DNA of 64,000 nt from Thiotrichales bacterium (GCA_026709935.1 JAPOSC010000065.1:124001-188000); one strand, 5' to 3'; counted from the first letter of the stretch, positions 46,144 through 54,875 are shown. Numbers and translations: made by a program. The notes: generated from the letters alone by a model not told the origin.

Positions 46144-46473
46144 ATGAAACGAACGATGCTGATTGGCGCCGCGTTGACGGGCATGACGCTCGCCCTCGCG
46201 ACGTCTGCGCACGCGGACGGAGATGCCGCGAAGGGAAAGGTGAAGGCCATCTCCTGCATGGGTTGTCACGGGATTCCCGGCTACCACAACGCCTATCCCA
46301 ACTACCCGGTGCCGCGGGTAGGCGGACAGTACCCGGAATACATCGTCGCGGCGCTGAAGGCATACAAATCCGGGCAGCGCAACCATCCGACGATGCAGGC
46401 GCAGGCCGCGACACTCAGCGATCAGGACATGCAGGACATCGCTGTGTACTTCGCGTCGGCGCCCGGCCAATGA
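46144..46473 (+). CDS. Periplasmic monoheme cytochrome c, single cytochrome-c4-like domain (first of pair)
   Basis: Electron carrier exported by Sec and matured by the Ccm system. The 109-residue protein has a signal peptide ending SAHA (about residue 22), the heme site SCMGCH, GGQYPEYIVAALKAYKSGQR and the probable axial Met in RNHPTMQAQA. AGAGGA precedes the start by 4-5 bases; upstream open frame is not coding. It is a paralogue of the next gene: each resembles one half of the two-heme cytochrome c4. Confidence 0.9.
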   Translation: MKRTMLIGAALTGMTLALATSAHADGDAAKGKVKAISCMGCHGIPGYHNAYPNYPVPRVGGQYPEYIVAALKAYKSGQRNHPTMQAQAATLSDQDMQDIAVYFASAPGQ

Positions 46474-46526
46474 TCGAACCCCGAATCCCGCATCCGCTCG
46501 TTGCGCACGTTTCCCGGAGATCTCCG

Positions 46527-46862
46527 ATGACCCGCACTCTCCTCGTCCTGGCCGTCGCAACCGGCGTCGCGCTGGCGCAGGCGGCCACCGCCGCCGGTGA
46601 CGCCGAAGCCGGCCGGGAGAAGGCTGCCGCGTGCCAGCAATGCCACGGGATCGACGGCAACGGAACAACACCGCAGTTCCCGAAGATCGGAGGACAGCAC
46701 GCCGGCTACATTGTCCAGGCGCTGGAGGACTACAAGACGGGGGTGCGCCAGGATCCGGTCATGGCTGCTTTCGCCACCGGGCTTTCAAAGCAGGATCGGG
46801 AGGATCTGGCCGCCTGGTATTCGAGCCAGGACGGTCTCCATACCATCAAGTTCGACGAGTAG
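46527..46862 (+). CDS. Periplasmic monoheme cytochrome c, single cytochrome-c4-like domain (second of pair)
   Basis: The 111-residue protein starts at ATG 46527 with GGAGA 7 bases upstream, has a signal peptide ending ATAAG, the heme site ACQQCHG, GGQHAGYIVQALEDYKTGVR, and axial-Met candidate in RQDPVMAAFA. The block around heme and Met resembles the cytochrome c4 domain closely. It is 53 bases downstream of its paralogue, so the two may be co-transcribed and work as a pair, for example with a terminal oxidase. The C-terminal tail HTIKFDE is extra. Confidence 0.9.
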   Translation: MTRTLLVLAVATGVALAQAATAAGDAEAGREKAAACQQCHGIDGNGTTPQFPKIGGQHAGYIVQALEDYKTGVRQDPVMAAFATGLSKQDREDLAAWYSSQDGLHTIKFDE

Positions 46863-47040
46863 AATCCGGGTAGCGCACCCTCGGCGGTGCGTCCGCACGG
46901 ACGACCCTTCCTCTCGACCGTCCCTCGACCACCCGATACACCGTTTCGTTCCCTGCGCCCCCGGGTGCTTCCTTCGCCGCGCCGATACGCGGCGGCGAAG
47001 AGACATTTCCCCCAACCGAATCCATCCGGGTCCGGCGAGG

Positions 47041-47289
47041 TTATTCGGACTCCGGAAGCGAGTTGTGCGTCCCGTCGCAGTACGGAGCGCCGGCGGTGCG
47101 CTTGCAGCCGCACAGCCAGACCTTTGCGGCTTCCGACAGCGACAGCTTCAGCGGAGTGAATTCCGTGTCCTTGTGTGAGCCGTCACAGAACGGCTGGCGG
47201 GCGGACTGCCCGCATCGGCACCAGAAGTAATCGCCAGGTTCCAGTTCGAGCCCGTAGGGACTGCGTTGAGCAATGACCGGTTGTTCCAT
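47041..47289 (-). CDS. Tandem CDGSH iron-sulfur protein
   Basis: Small soluble protein predicted to carry two [2Fe-2S] clusters with three-Cys-one-His ligation. The 82 residues contain two complete CDGSH motifs: CRCGQSARQPFCDGSH (24-39) and CGCKRTAGAPYCDGTH (60-75). There is no membrane segment. Such tandem prokaryotic CDGSH proteins (related to MiNT) are linked to redox or iron homeostasis, but the role here is unknown. It stands alone between the cytochromes and the TPR gene. Confidence 0.9.
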   Translation of the reverse strand: MEQPVIAQRSPYGLELEPGDYFWCRCGQSARQPFCDGSHKDTEFTPLKLSLSEAAKVWLCGCKRTAGAPYCDGTHNSLPESE

Positions 47290-47373
47290 TCGATGCGGAC
47301 TCCCTGAATCAATGTAAATGGATCAATTGAAGTATGTTGCGCGGCATGGGCGGCAGCGAAGCGTCCCGCGAGC

Positions 47374-47982
47374 TCAGATTCGCCTGCCTTTCAATCGCTC
47401 GCGAAGCCGCCGGACGTGAAGCTTCGCGCCCCGCGCGTGCGGGTGGATTTCAAGCACCTTCTCGAACACGTCGAGCGCACCCTTCTCATCGCCGCGCTGG
47501 AGAAAGATCAGCCCCATGCCCGAGATGGCTCCGAAGTGACGCGGTTCCAGCGCCAGCGTCCGCTCGATGTCCCGAACCGAATCCTCAAGGCGTCCCATCA
47601 GATAGTACACCGTCGCCCGCTTGTTCCAGGCCTCGGCGAACATGGGGGCGGCAAGAATCAGGTCGGTGAACCGCTCGGCGGCGTCACGGAACCGGTTCGC
47701 GCGCATGGCCACGATTCCCCGTCCCATCAGCTCGTTCAGCGTCGAGTCCCCTCCATCAAGCCAGATCCGCCAGATGGCGGCCTCGATGCCGAGCGCGGCT
47801 TCCGGGTCCGGAACCTCGGAGAGCGCGGCGAACAGATCTTCGAGACGCGGGTCACGCTGGTCGGCCACCGCTGACATCGGTCCGGCGAGCGAGACCGCCA
47901 GTAACGCGCCCGCGAGCGTGCGCGCGAGGCGCATCACGGATGCAACCATCCGCCGGCGTCGTTCCGGTGCCGCATCACGCAT
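47374..47982 (-). CDS. Exported tetratricopeptide-repeat protein
   Basis: Function unknown. The 202-residue product has an N-terminal export signal (about 13-41, ending SAVADQ) and three TPR units (GIVAMRANRFRDAAERFTDLI, NKRATVYYLMGRLEDSVRDIERTL, SGMGLIFLQRGDEKGALDVFEKVL). It is 7 bases downstream of gor on the same strand, so it is probably co-transcribed with it. It could help assemble envelope complexes; no partner is evident. Confidence 0.8.
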   Translation of the reverse strand: MRDAAPERRRRMVASVMRLARTLAGALLAVSLAGPMSAVADQRDPRLEDLFAALSEVPDPEAALGIEAAIWRIWLDGGDSTLNELMGRGIVAMRANRFRDAAERFTDLILAAPMFAEAWNKRATVYYLMGRLEDSVRDIERTLALEPRHFGAISGMGLIFLQRGDEKGALDVFEKVLEIHPHARGAKLHVRRLRERLKGRRI

Positions 47983-47989
47983 CGAACGC

Positions 47990-49345
47990 TCATCGCATGG
48001 TCACGAGCTCTTCCGCGCTCGTCGGATGGATGGCCACAGTGTCATCGAGATCGCGTTTTCGCGCGCCCATCCTCACCGCCACCGCGAAGCCCTGCATCAT
48101 CTCGTCGGCACCCTCTCCGATCACGTGGCAGCCCACCACCCGTTCCTCTTCTCCCACCGTGACCAGCTTCATCGCGGTCGCGCGCGGATGGTCGGAGAAC
48201 GCGTGGTACATGGAATTGAAACGGGTCCGGTAGACCCTGATCGCATCTCCGTGCTCGGCCCGGGCCTGGGCCTCGGTCACTCCGACGGTGCCGATGGGCG
48301 GGTGCGTGAAGATCACGCTCGGGATGCAGTCGTAGCTCAGCTTGCGATCCGCCTCGCCGCCGAACAGTCGATCGGCAAGGCGCCGACCGGCTGCGATGGC
48401 TACCGGTGTGAGCGCCGCGCGGCCGGTGACGTCCCCGATCGCGTAGACCCCTTCCACCGATGTCCGCTGGAACTCGTCAGTGACGATTGCGCCGCCCCGC
48501 ACCGTTTCCACGCCGGCGGCCGGCAGATCGAGATCCTCGACATTGGGCTTGCGCCCGATGGCCCACAGCACCGAATTCACCGCTCCCATCGAAGTGCCGT
48601 CGGAGATCCGCACCGCCAGCGTGTTGTGCGAACCCTCACCCTCGATCTTCTCCAGTTCCGCCTCGGTCCGGATCTCGATTCCATCGGCCTTGAGCGCATT
48701 CATGAGCTCGGTGCCGATCAGCTCGTCGAAAGCGCGCAGCACTCGATCGCGCCGCACCACCATGGTGACCTCGCTCCCGAGCGCCCGCAGCACCCCGGCG
48801 AGTTCGACCGCAATGTACCCACTGCCGGCCACGACGACCCGACCCGGTAGTTCTCCGAGCTCGAAGAACCCGTCGGACGTGATGCCGAGCTCCGCGCCCG
48901 GCGTGGGCGGCACGATCGGCAAACCTCCGGTCGCGATCGTCAGGTGGTCCGCCGTGAGGCGGGTGTCGCCGACCGTCACGGTGCGCGCTCCGACGAAACG
49001 GGCCGGGCCGCGATAGTGCTCGATTCCCTCGGTCTCCAGACGACGGGCGTAGATGCCATTCAGTCGCTCGACGTAGGCATCCCGGGCCTGCTTGAGCCTC
49101 GGCCAGTCGAATCCCCTCCGGGAAACATCGAACCCGTATCCCGCATAGTCGTCAAGGGCATGACCGAGAGACGCTGCGTACCACATCAGCTTCTTGGGGA
49201 CACAGCCGACGTTGACACAGGTTCCGCCGAGCCGCCCGGGTTCGACGACGGCGGCGCGCGCACCATGACTCGCGGCCCGGACCGCCGCTGCAATGCCGCC
49301 GCTGCCGCCGCCGATGGCCAGAAAGTCGAAATGATGCTCCGTCAT
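47990..49345 (-). CDS. gor: Glutathione-disulfide reductase
   Basis: NADPH-dependent flavoenzyme that keeps glutathione reduced. The 451-residue protein has the FAD motif AIGGGSGGIAAA, the redox disulfide C43/C48 in GGTCVNVGCVPKK, an NAD(P) motif GSGYIAVELAGVL followed by basic RRDR as in NADPH enzymes, and the C-terminal catalytic HPTSAEE. ATG 49345 is chosen; an upstream frame extension is not conserved. Its ribosome binding site lies in the loop of a small hairpin (49347-49371). gshA, the first enzyme of glutathione synthesis, is 5.5 kb away. Confidence 0.94.
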   Translation of the reverse strand: MTEHHFDFLAIGGGSGGIAAAVRAASHGARAAVVEPGRLGGTCVNVGCVPKKLMWYAASLGHALDDYAGYGFDVSRRGFDWPRLKQARDAYVERLNGIYARRLETEGIEHYRGPARFVGARTVTVGDTRLTADHLTIATGGLPIVPPTPGAELGITSDGFFELGELPGRVVVAGSGYIAVELAGVLRALGSEVTMVVRRDRVLRAFDELIGTELMNALKADGIEIRTEAELEKIEGEGSHNTLAVRISDGTSMGAVNSVLWAIGRKPNVEDLDLPAAGVETVRGGAIVTDEFQRTSVEGVYAIGDVTGRAALTPVAIAAGRRLADRLFGGEADRKLSYDCIPSVIFTHPPIGTVGVTEAQARAEHGDAIRVYRTRFNSMYHAFSDHPRATAMKLVTVGEEERVVGCHVIGEGADEMMQGFAVAVRMGARKRDLDDTVAIHPTSAEELVTMR

Positions 49346-49346
49346 T

Positions 49347-49371
49347 GCACGATTTTCTCTGTTTATCGTGC
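49347..49371 (-). promoter_or_regulatory. Hairpin with ribosome binding site in its loop, before gor
   Basis: GCACGA (49366-49371 on the minus strand) pairs perfectly with TCGTGC (49347-49352) around a 13-base loop containing AGAGAA, the only ribosome-binding-site-like sequence. The stem ends one base before the gor ATG. Folding could tune gor translation. Confidence 0.4.
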
Positions 49372-49545
49372 GACCTTCTCTACAACAGTGCCGACCGGGG
49401 CGCAACCGCCCCATTGCCAACACCATCCATTGTCCTCGCAGGTGCCAGCAGGATTGCGATATCGGCATGAAGACCGGGTCTCTCGAGACGCCGCGAAAGA
49501 GCACGACTGTGAATCACCCGCATCAGGCGCACATCGAGCGATGCG

Positions 49546-49551
49546 TATAAT
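49546..49551 (+). promoter_or_regulatory. Consensus -10 element for the ccm operon
   Basis: A perfect TATAAT about 39 bases before the ccmA GTG start. The -35 region is poor (TCAGGC at 17-base spacing). Confidence 0.5.
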
Positions 49552-49589
49552 CCGCGCCGGCCGGTTCGAGCCGAACCAGAGATCTCCCG

Positions 49590-50246
49590 GTGCCGCAAAC
49601 GGAGCTCCACCGCGACCGCAACCCACTTCTGGAGGCCGTCGATCTGTCATGCTCTCGCGGCCACCGGACGCTGTTCGAGAATCTCGCCCTGCAAGTCTCG
49701 GGCGGAGAAGTGGTTCAGATCCTCGGCGCCAACGGAAGCGGGAAGACGACTCTTCTGCGTGTTCTCTGCGGCCTGCAGCCGCCGGCCGCCGGAAGCCTCC
49801 GGTGGCGGGGTCGGGATATGTCCCCCGGCGCGCCGGAGGTGTACGCGGAAGTCCAGTTCATCGGCCACGCGGGCGGCGTGAAGCTCGATCTGACCCCGCG
49901 CGAAAACCTCGACGTCGCCATCGCGCTCGGGGGTCGACCAACCGGAACGACGGTGGCCACCGCGCTCGCCCGCCTCGGCATCGGGAAGTTCGGCCGGCGA
50001 CCCGTACGCACCCTGTCGGCGGGCCAGCGCCAGCGCGTGGCGCTCGCCCGACTGTTGACCTGCGCGAGCCTGCTCTGGGTGCTCGACGAACCCTTCACCG
50101 CACTCGATGCCGACGGAGTGTCGATCGTCGACGCAATGCTGTACGAGCACATCCGAGCCGGCGGCGCGGCGATCATCACCAGCCACCATCCGGTGGCGCT
50201 CGGCCGAGTCACCCCACGACCGGTTTCCATTGACGCCGGGGCATGA
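49590..50246 (+). CDS. ccmA: Heme exporter ATP-binding protein CcmA
   Basis: ATPase of the CcmABCD complex that loads heme on CcmE and releases it. The 218-residue protein has Walker A GANGSGKTT, the signature LSAGQRQRVALARL and Walker B LLWVLDEPFTALD. The start is GTG 49590. The stop overlaps the ccmB start by four bases. First gene of ccmABCDEF-H. Confidence 0.95.
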   Translation: MPQTELHRDRNPLLEAVDLSCSRGHRTLFENLALQVSGGEVVQILGANGSGKTTLLRVLCGLQPPAAGSLRWRGRDMSPGAPEVYAEVQFIGHAGGVKLDLTPRENLDVAIALGGRPTGTTVATALARLGIGKFGRRPVRTLSAGQRQRVALARLLTCASLLWVLDEPFTALDADGVSIVDAMLYEHIRAGGAAIITSHHPVALGRVTPRPVSIDAGA

Positions 50247-50905
50247 ATGCGTTTATCGCCATCGTGCGTCGGGACCTGCTCCTGGCGATGCGCCACCGGG
50301 CGGAGGCGGCCAATCCGCTGTTGTTCTTCGTCATCGTCGTCGCCCTCGTGCCGCTCGGTCTGAATCCACGCCGCGAAACGCTGGAGCTGATCGCGCCGGG
50401 CGTGTTCTGGATCGGAGCACTGCTCGCCACCCTGCTCTCGCTGGAGCGCATGTTCCGGTCCGATTTCGACGACGGCTCCCTGGAGCTGATGCTGATCAGC
50501 CCGCAGCCGCTGCCCCTCATCGTGCTCGCGAAGATCCTGGCGCACTGGCTGGTGACCGGCCTGCCGCTCGTGTTGGCGGCGCCGCCGATCGCATTGCTTC
50601 TCGGTCTGCCGACCAGCAGCCTCGCCGTGCTCCTCACCACACTCGTGCTCGGGACGCCCACGCTCAGCGCCGTCGGCGCCATCGGCGTGGCCCTGACGGT
50701 GGGTCTCCGACGGGGTGGCATGCTGTTGTCCCTTCTGGTCCTGCCCCTTTATATTCCAGTACTGATCTTCGCGGCGAGTGCGGTGTCCGCCGCCGACGGG
50801 CTGCCGGTGACCGGGCAGCTCTACCTGCTGGGGGCGCTGGCCGTGCTGTCGTTCACCCTCGCGCCGCTCGCGGCGGCGGCGGCGCTCAGAATCAGTGTGA
50901 GCTGA
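50243..50905 (+). CDS. ccmB: Heme exporter protein CcmB
   Basis: Membrane partner of CcmA. The 220-residue protein has six predicted membrane segments and the family features FDDGSLELML and ALxVGLRRGGMLLSLLVLPLYIPVLIF. It overlaps ccmA by four bases and is 16 bases before ccmC. Confidence 0.95.
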   Translation: MNAFIAIVRRDLLLAMRHRAEAANPLLFFVIVVALVPLGLNPRRETLELIAPGVFWIGALLATLLSLERMFRSDFDDGSLELMLISPQPLPLIVLAKILAHWLVTGLPLVLAAPPIALLLGLPTSSLAVLLTTLVLGTPTLSAVGAIGVALTVGLRRGGMLLSLLVLPLYIPVLIFAASAVSAADGLPVTGQLYLLGALAVLSFTLAPLAAAAALRISVS

Positions 50906-50921
50906 GACGGATCGAATCCGG

Positions 50922-51668
50922 ATGTGGGCCTTTCTTCACCGCTTCGCGTCGCCGCCGCACTTCTACCGGCGAGCCGGGGCGATCGCGCCGTGGCTCGGCT
51001 GGATCTGTCTGGGGCTGATGGCGGCCGGACTGTACGGCGGCCTCGTCGTGGCCCCACCCGACTACCAGCAGGGCGAGAGCTACCGGATCATCTTCGTGCA
51101 CGTCCCGAGCGCATGGATGTCCATGTTCGTCTACGTGGTGATGGCCGGCGCCAGCGCCATCGCCCTGATCTGGCGCATCAAACTCGCCGAGGTGATCGCC
51201 ATCGAGAGCGCGCCGGTCGGCGCGTCCTTCACCTTCCTCGCCCTGGTCACCGGCTCGTTGTGGGGCAAACCGATGTGGGGAACGTACTGGGTATGGGATG
51301 CTCGCCTCACCTCCGAGCTCATCCTGCTTTTCCTCTACTTCGGGGTGATGGGGTTGTACGCGGCCATCGAGGACCGCCGCACCGCAGGGCGCGCCGCGGG
51401 ACTGTTCGCTATCGTCGGCGTGGTGAACATCCCCATCATCCACTACTCCGTGGAGTGGTGGCACACCCTGCACCAGGGACCGACGGTGACGAAGCTCTCG
51501 GCCCCCTCGATCCATGTCTCGATGCTGGTTCCGTTGTTGCTGATGGCGGTATCGTTCAAGCTTTTCTACGTCACGGTGCTGCTGCATCGCGCCCGCTGCG
51601 GGGTGTTGGAGCGCGGACGCAATGCGGGCTGGGTGCGGAGCCTCCTCGCACGTACGGAACCCGAATGA
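50922..51668 (+). CDS. ccmC: Heme exporter protein CcmC
   Basis: Delivers heme to CcmE in the periplasm. The 248-residue protein has six membrane segments and the tryptophan-rich WWD motif WGKPMWGTYWVWDARLTS (114-131), flanked by periplasmic His residues in FVHVPSAW and PIIHYSVEWWHTLHQG. Overlaps ccmD by four bases (ATGA). Confidence 0.96.
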   Translation: MWAFLHRFASPPHFYRRAGAIAPWLGWICLGLMAAGLYGGLVVAPPDYQQGESYRIIFVHVPSAWMSMFVYVVMAGASAIALIWRIKLAEVIAIESAPVGASFTFLALVTGSLWGKPMWGTYWVWDARLTSELILLFLYFGVMGLYAAIEDRRTAGRAAGLFAIVGVVNIPIIHYSVEWWHTLHQGPTVTKLSAPSIHVSMLVPLLLMAVSFKLFYVTVLLHRARCGVLERGRNAGWVRSLLARTEPE

Positions 51669-51853
51669 CCATGACAGAATCCCTCGTCGACTTCTTCCGA
51701 ATGGGCGGGTACGCCTTCTACGTCTGGTGGTCATACGTCGTAGTGACCGTGGTGCTCGCGCTCAATTTCGTGCTCCCGATGCTGCGCCACCGCCGCGTGC
51801 GCCGAGACCTCGCGCAGGAGCTGCGCTTCGCGGACCGTTGCGATGAACCGTAG
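51665..51853 (+). CDS. ccmD: Heme exporter protein CcmD
   Basis: Small membrane protein needed to release holo-CcmE. Read directly from sequence: 62 residues, starting MTMTESLVDFFRMGGYAFYVW, one membrane segment (YVVVTVVLALNFVLPML) and a basic tail LRHRRVRRDL, all typical of CcmD. An alternative ATG lies two codons downstream. It overlaps ccmC by 4 and ccmE by 11 bases. Confidence 0.93.
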   Translation: MTMTESLVDFFRMGGYAFYVWWSYVVVTVVLALNFVLPMLRHRRVRRDLAQELRFADRCDEP

Positions 51854-52301
51854 GCGACAGCGGATGATCTTCGTGGCCCTCCTGGTCACCGGCGTCACCG
51901 CGGCAACCAGTCTGGTCATCGCCGCGATGGGCGAGAACATGCTCTATTTCTACAGCCCGAGCCAGATCAGGGCCGGCGAGGCACCGAGCGGATCGAGCAT
52001 CCGGGTGGGCGGGCTGGTCGTCGATGGCAGCGTGCAGCGCGGCGAGGGGCTGGAGATCTCGTTCGCCCTCACCGACGGGGCGGCGACCGTCGACGTGAGC
52101 TACGCCGGCATCCTTCCGGATCTCTTCCGCGAGGGACAGGGCATCATCGCCTCCGGAGTCCTGAATGCCGGGGCCCGGCTCCAGGCGGAGGAAGTGCTCG
52201 CCAAGCACGACGAGAACTACATGCCGCCCGAGGTCGCGGAGGCGATGGAGGCGGCGAAGCGAAGCGGGGCGATGGCGCCTCACGGAAGCATGCGGCAGTG
52301 A
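51843..52301 (+). CDS. ccmE: Cytochrome c-type biogenesis protein CcmE (heme chaperone)
   Basis: Periplasmic, membrane-anchored protein that binds heme covalently and hands it to CcmF/H. The 152-residue protein has a membrane anchor at about 10-28, an OB-fold body, the heme-binding H122 in LAKHDENYMPPEV and Tyr126. This is the HxxxY type of CcmE. The stop overlaps the ccmF GTG start. Confidence 0.96.
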   Translation: MNRRRQRMIFVALLVTGVTAATSLVIAAMGENMLYFYSPSQIRAGEAPSGSSIRVGGLVVDGSVQRGEGLEISFALTDGAATVDVSYAGILPDLFREGQGIIASGVLNAGARLQAEEVLAKHDENYMPPEVAEAMEAAKRSGAMAPHGSMRQ

Positions 52302-54274
52302 TCGGCGAGCTTGGTCATCTCGCGCTGATCCTCGCGTTCCTGGTCGCCTCCATCCAGGGCGTGGTGCCGCTGCTCGGTGCGTGGCGCCGCGTGCCGGCAT
52401 GGATGGCGGTGGCGGTCTCCGCGGCACGGGCGCAGTTCCTGCTGATGGGCATCTCCTACCTCTGCCTGACCTGGACCTTCGTCGTCTCCGATTTCAGCGT
52501 CTCCTACGTCGCGCTGAACTCCAACACCGCGTTGCCGCTCGTCTACAAGATCTCCGCGGTGTGGGGCGCCCATGAAGGCTCGATGCTCCTGTGGGCCACC
52601 GTGCTCGCGGGTTGGGGCTTCGCGGTGGCGGTGTTCAGCACCTCCCTGCATGCCGCGTTCCGGGCTCGGGTGCTGGCGGTGATCGCCCTGGTCAGCGTCG
52701 GATTTCAGCTCTTCCTGCTGCTCACCTCGAATCCGTTCGAGCGGCTGCTGCCCGCGCCGATGGAGGGGCGCGATCTCAATCCCCTCCTTCAGGACCCCGG
52801 CATGGCCGCGCATCCACCGATGCTCTACATGGGCTATGTCGGTCTCGTGGTGCCGTTCGCCTTCGCGGTCGCCGCTCTTATCGAGGGACGTATCGATCTC
52901 GCATGGACGCGCTGGACCCGACCGTGGACGACCGTCGCCTGGGCCTTCCTCACCAGCGGGATCATGCTCGGAAGCTGGTGGGCGTACAGCGAACTCGGCT
53001 GGGGCGGGTGGTGGTTCTGGGACCCGGTGGAGAACGCCTCGTTCATGCCCTGGCTCGTCGCGACCGCCCTGATCCATTCGCTGGCGGTGACGGAGCAGCG
53101 CGGGGCATTCCGCGCCTGGACCATTCTGCTCGCGATCTCCGGATTCTCCCTGAGCCTGCTCGGTGCCTTCCTCGTACGCTCGGGGGTGCTGGTCTCGGTC
53201 CACGCCTTCGCCACCGACCCGGCGCGCGGGCTGTTCATCCTCGCCTTCCTCATCGTCGTGATCGGCTCGGCCCTCGTACTCTACGCCTGGCGCGCCGCGC
53301 GGCTCGCCGGCGGTGGCGAGTTCGACGTGTGCTCGCGCGAGACCTTCCTGCTTGCCAACAACGTGCTTCTGGTGGCCACCTCAGCGACGGTGCTCCTCGG
53401 CACCCTCTACCCCCTGTTGCTCGATGCGCTCGACGCCGGGAAGATCTCCGTCGGACCGCCCTACTTCGATGCGGTCTTCGTGCCGCTGATGCTTCCGCTG
53501 GCTGCCTTGCTCGGCTTCGCGCCGCTTGCCCGGTGGAAGAAGGACGGATGGCGGCGGCTGTGGGCGAAGCTCCGGCTGCCGTTGCTGGTCGTGGTGCTGG
53601 CGTCGCTCGCGCTCGCGTTCGGCACCCCGGCGTCATGGGCGATGGCGGCGGGCACCGGCTTTGCGCTCTGGATCGCGGCGGGTGTGGTGCTCGGCCTGCG
53701 GGACAGGCTGCGCCACCGGCACGGCGCATCCGTGCGGCGGGCGCTCGGACGAGGCTTCATCGGGATGAGTCTGGCCCATCTCGGCGCCGGGGTGTTCATC
53801 GCCGGCGTCACCTGGACCACCGGCGCCGGGGTGGAGCGGGACGTGCGGCTCGCACCCGGCGAGAGCGTGGAAGTCTCCGGTTATTCCTTCCGGTTCGACG
53901 GGGTGGCCGTGCACCCCGGCCCGAACTACCGCGCGGTGCGCGGTACGGTGCAGGTGTTGCGCGACGGTGAGCCCTACTCCGTGCTCCACCCGGAAAAGCG
54001 CACCTACCTCGTGCAGGAGGAACCGATGACCGAGGCGGCGGTCGATCCCGGCTTCACGCGTGATCTCTACGTGGCGCTCGGCGAGCCGGTGGGAACGGAA
54101 GGAGCGTGGACGATGCGCGTCCAGTACAAACCGCTCGTGCGGTGGATCTGGCTCGGACCCCTGATGATGGCGATCGGCGGGCTGCTTGCCGCCGCGGATC
54201 GGCGGTACCGGCCCTTGGCCCGGCCGGTGCGGGCGGCGGCGCCCGCCGCAGACAAGGCCCGGGCCTGGGGCTGA
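52298..54274 (+). CDS. ccmF: Heme lyase CcmF
   Basis: Large membrane protein that ligates heme to apocytochromes with CcmH. The 658-residue protein has about 14-15 membrane segments, the WWD motif GWGGWWFWDPVENASFMPWL, and conserved periplasmic His residues (for example WGAHEGSMLLW and AAHPPMLYMGYVG). Start GTG 52298 overlaps ccmE. The stop is directly followed by ccmH, with no ccmG in between. Confidence 0.96.
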   Translation: MIGELGHLALILAFLVASIQGVVPLLGAWRRVPAWMAVAVSAARAQFLLMGISYLCLTWTFVVSDFSVSYVALNSNTALPLVYKISAVWGAHEGSMLLWATVLAGWGFAVAVFSTSLHAAFRARVLAVIALVSVGFQLFLLLTSNPFERLLPAPMEGRDLNPLLQDPGMAAHPPMLYMGYVGLVVPFAFAVAALIEGRIDLAWTRWTRPWTTVAWAFLTSGIMLGSWWAYSELGWGGWWFWDPVENASFMPWLVATALIHSLAVTEQRGAFRAWTILLAISGFSLSLLGAFLVRSGVLVSVHAFATDPARGLFILAFLIVVIGSALVLYAWRAARLAGGGEFDVCSRETFLLANNVLLVATSATVLLGTLYPLLLDALDAGKISVGPPYFDAVFVPLMLPLAALLGFAPLARWKKDGWRRLWAKLRLPLLVVVLASLALAFGTPASWAMAAGTGFALWIAAGVVLGLRDRLRHRHGASVRRALGRGFIGMSLAHLGAGVFIAGVTWTTGAGVERDVRLAPGESVEVSGYSFRFDGVAVHPGPNYRAVRGTVQVLRDGEPYSVLHPEKRTYLVQEEPMTEAAVDPGFTRDLYVALGEPVGTEGAWTMRVQYKPLVRWIWLGPLMMAIGGLLAAADRRYRPLARPVRAAAPAADKARAWG

Positions 54275-54754
54275 GTGCGCGGCATGCGAATCCTGGCCCT
54301 GATCGCCCTGATCGCCACGATGACTCTTGGCAGCACGACTGCGGACGCGCGGAGCATGTTCGAGCCACGCGGATTCTCGAGCCCCGAGCGCGAACGGCGG
54401 TATCACGCGCTGGTCGACGAACTCCGGTGTCTCGTCTGCCAGAACCAGACCATCGCGGAATCGAATGCGGACCTCGCTTCGGACCTGCGCCGCGAGGTGT
54501 ACCGCATGGTCGAGGACGGCCGTAGCGAGGCCGAGATCGCCGAGTTCATGGTCGCCCGCTACGGGGATTTCGTGCTCTACCGCCCGCCGTTGCGCCCCGG
54601 CACCGTGCTGCTCTGGGTGGGACCCTTCCTGCTCGCCGCGGTCGGGCTGGCAGTACTGGTGGCCCATCTGCGCCGGCGTCGGCGCGCCCCGGCCACACCG
54701 CTCGGCGAAGCGGACCGAGCGCGACTGCAGCGCATCATCGGGGCCGAAGACTGA
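54275..54754 (+). CDS. ccmH: Cytochrome c-type biogenesis protein CcmH (CcmL type)
   Basis: Membrane-anchored thiol protein that reduces the apocytochrome CxxCH site. The 159-residue protein has a signal peptide, the redox motif LRCLVCQNQ (C52, C55), one membrane segment near 108-128 and a short cytoplasmic tail. It is the short CcmH without the CcmI-like TPR extension. Start GTG 54275 immediately follows the ccmF stop; ATG 54284 is an alternative. Confidence 0.94.
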   Translation: MRGMRILALIALIATMTLGSTTADARSMFEPRGFSSPERERRYHALVDELRCLVCQNQTIAESNADLASDLRREVYRMVEDGRSEAEIAEFMVARYGDFVLYRPPLRPGTVLLWVGPFLLAAVGLAVLVAHLRRRRRAPATPLGEADRARLQRIIGAED

Positions 54755-54875
54755 TCCGCCCCCTTCCCCCCTGCTCCCGGGAGAACATGGCGCAGCGGCC
54801 GATGCATTCGGCCCTGAGATCGCGCAGAATCCGCGCTCACCGTTCCGGCCGCCGTCCACGCGTGGAGCCCCCGAC

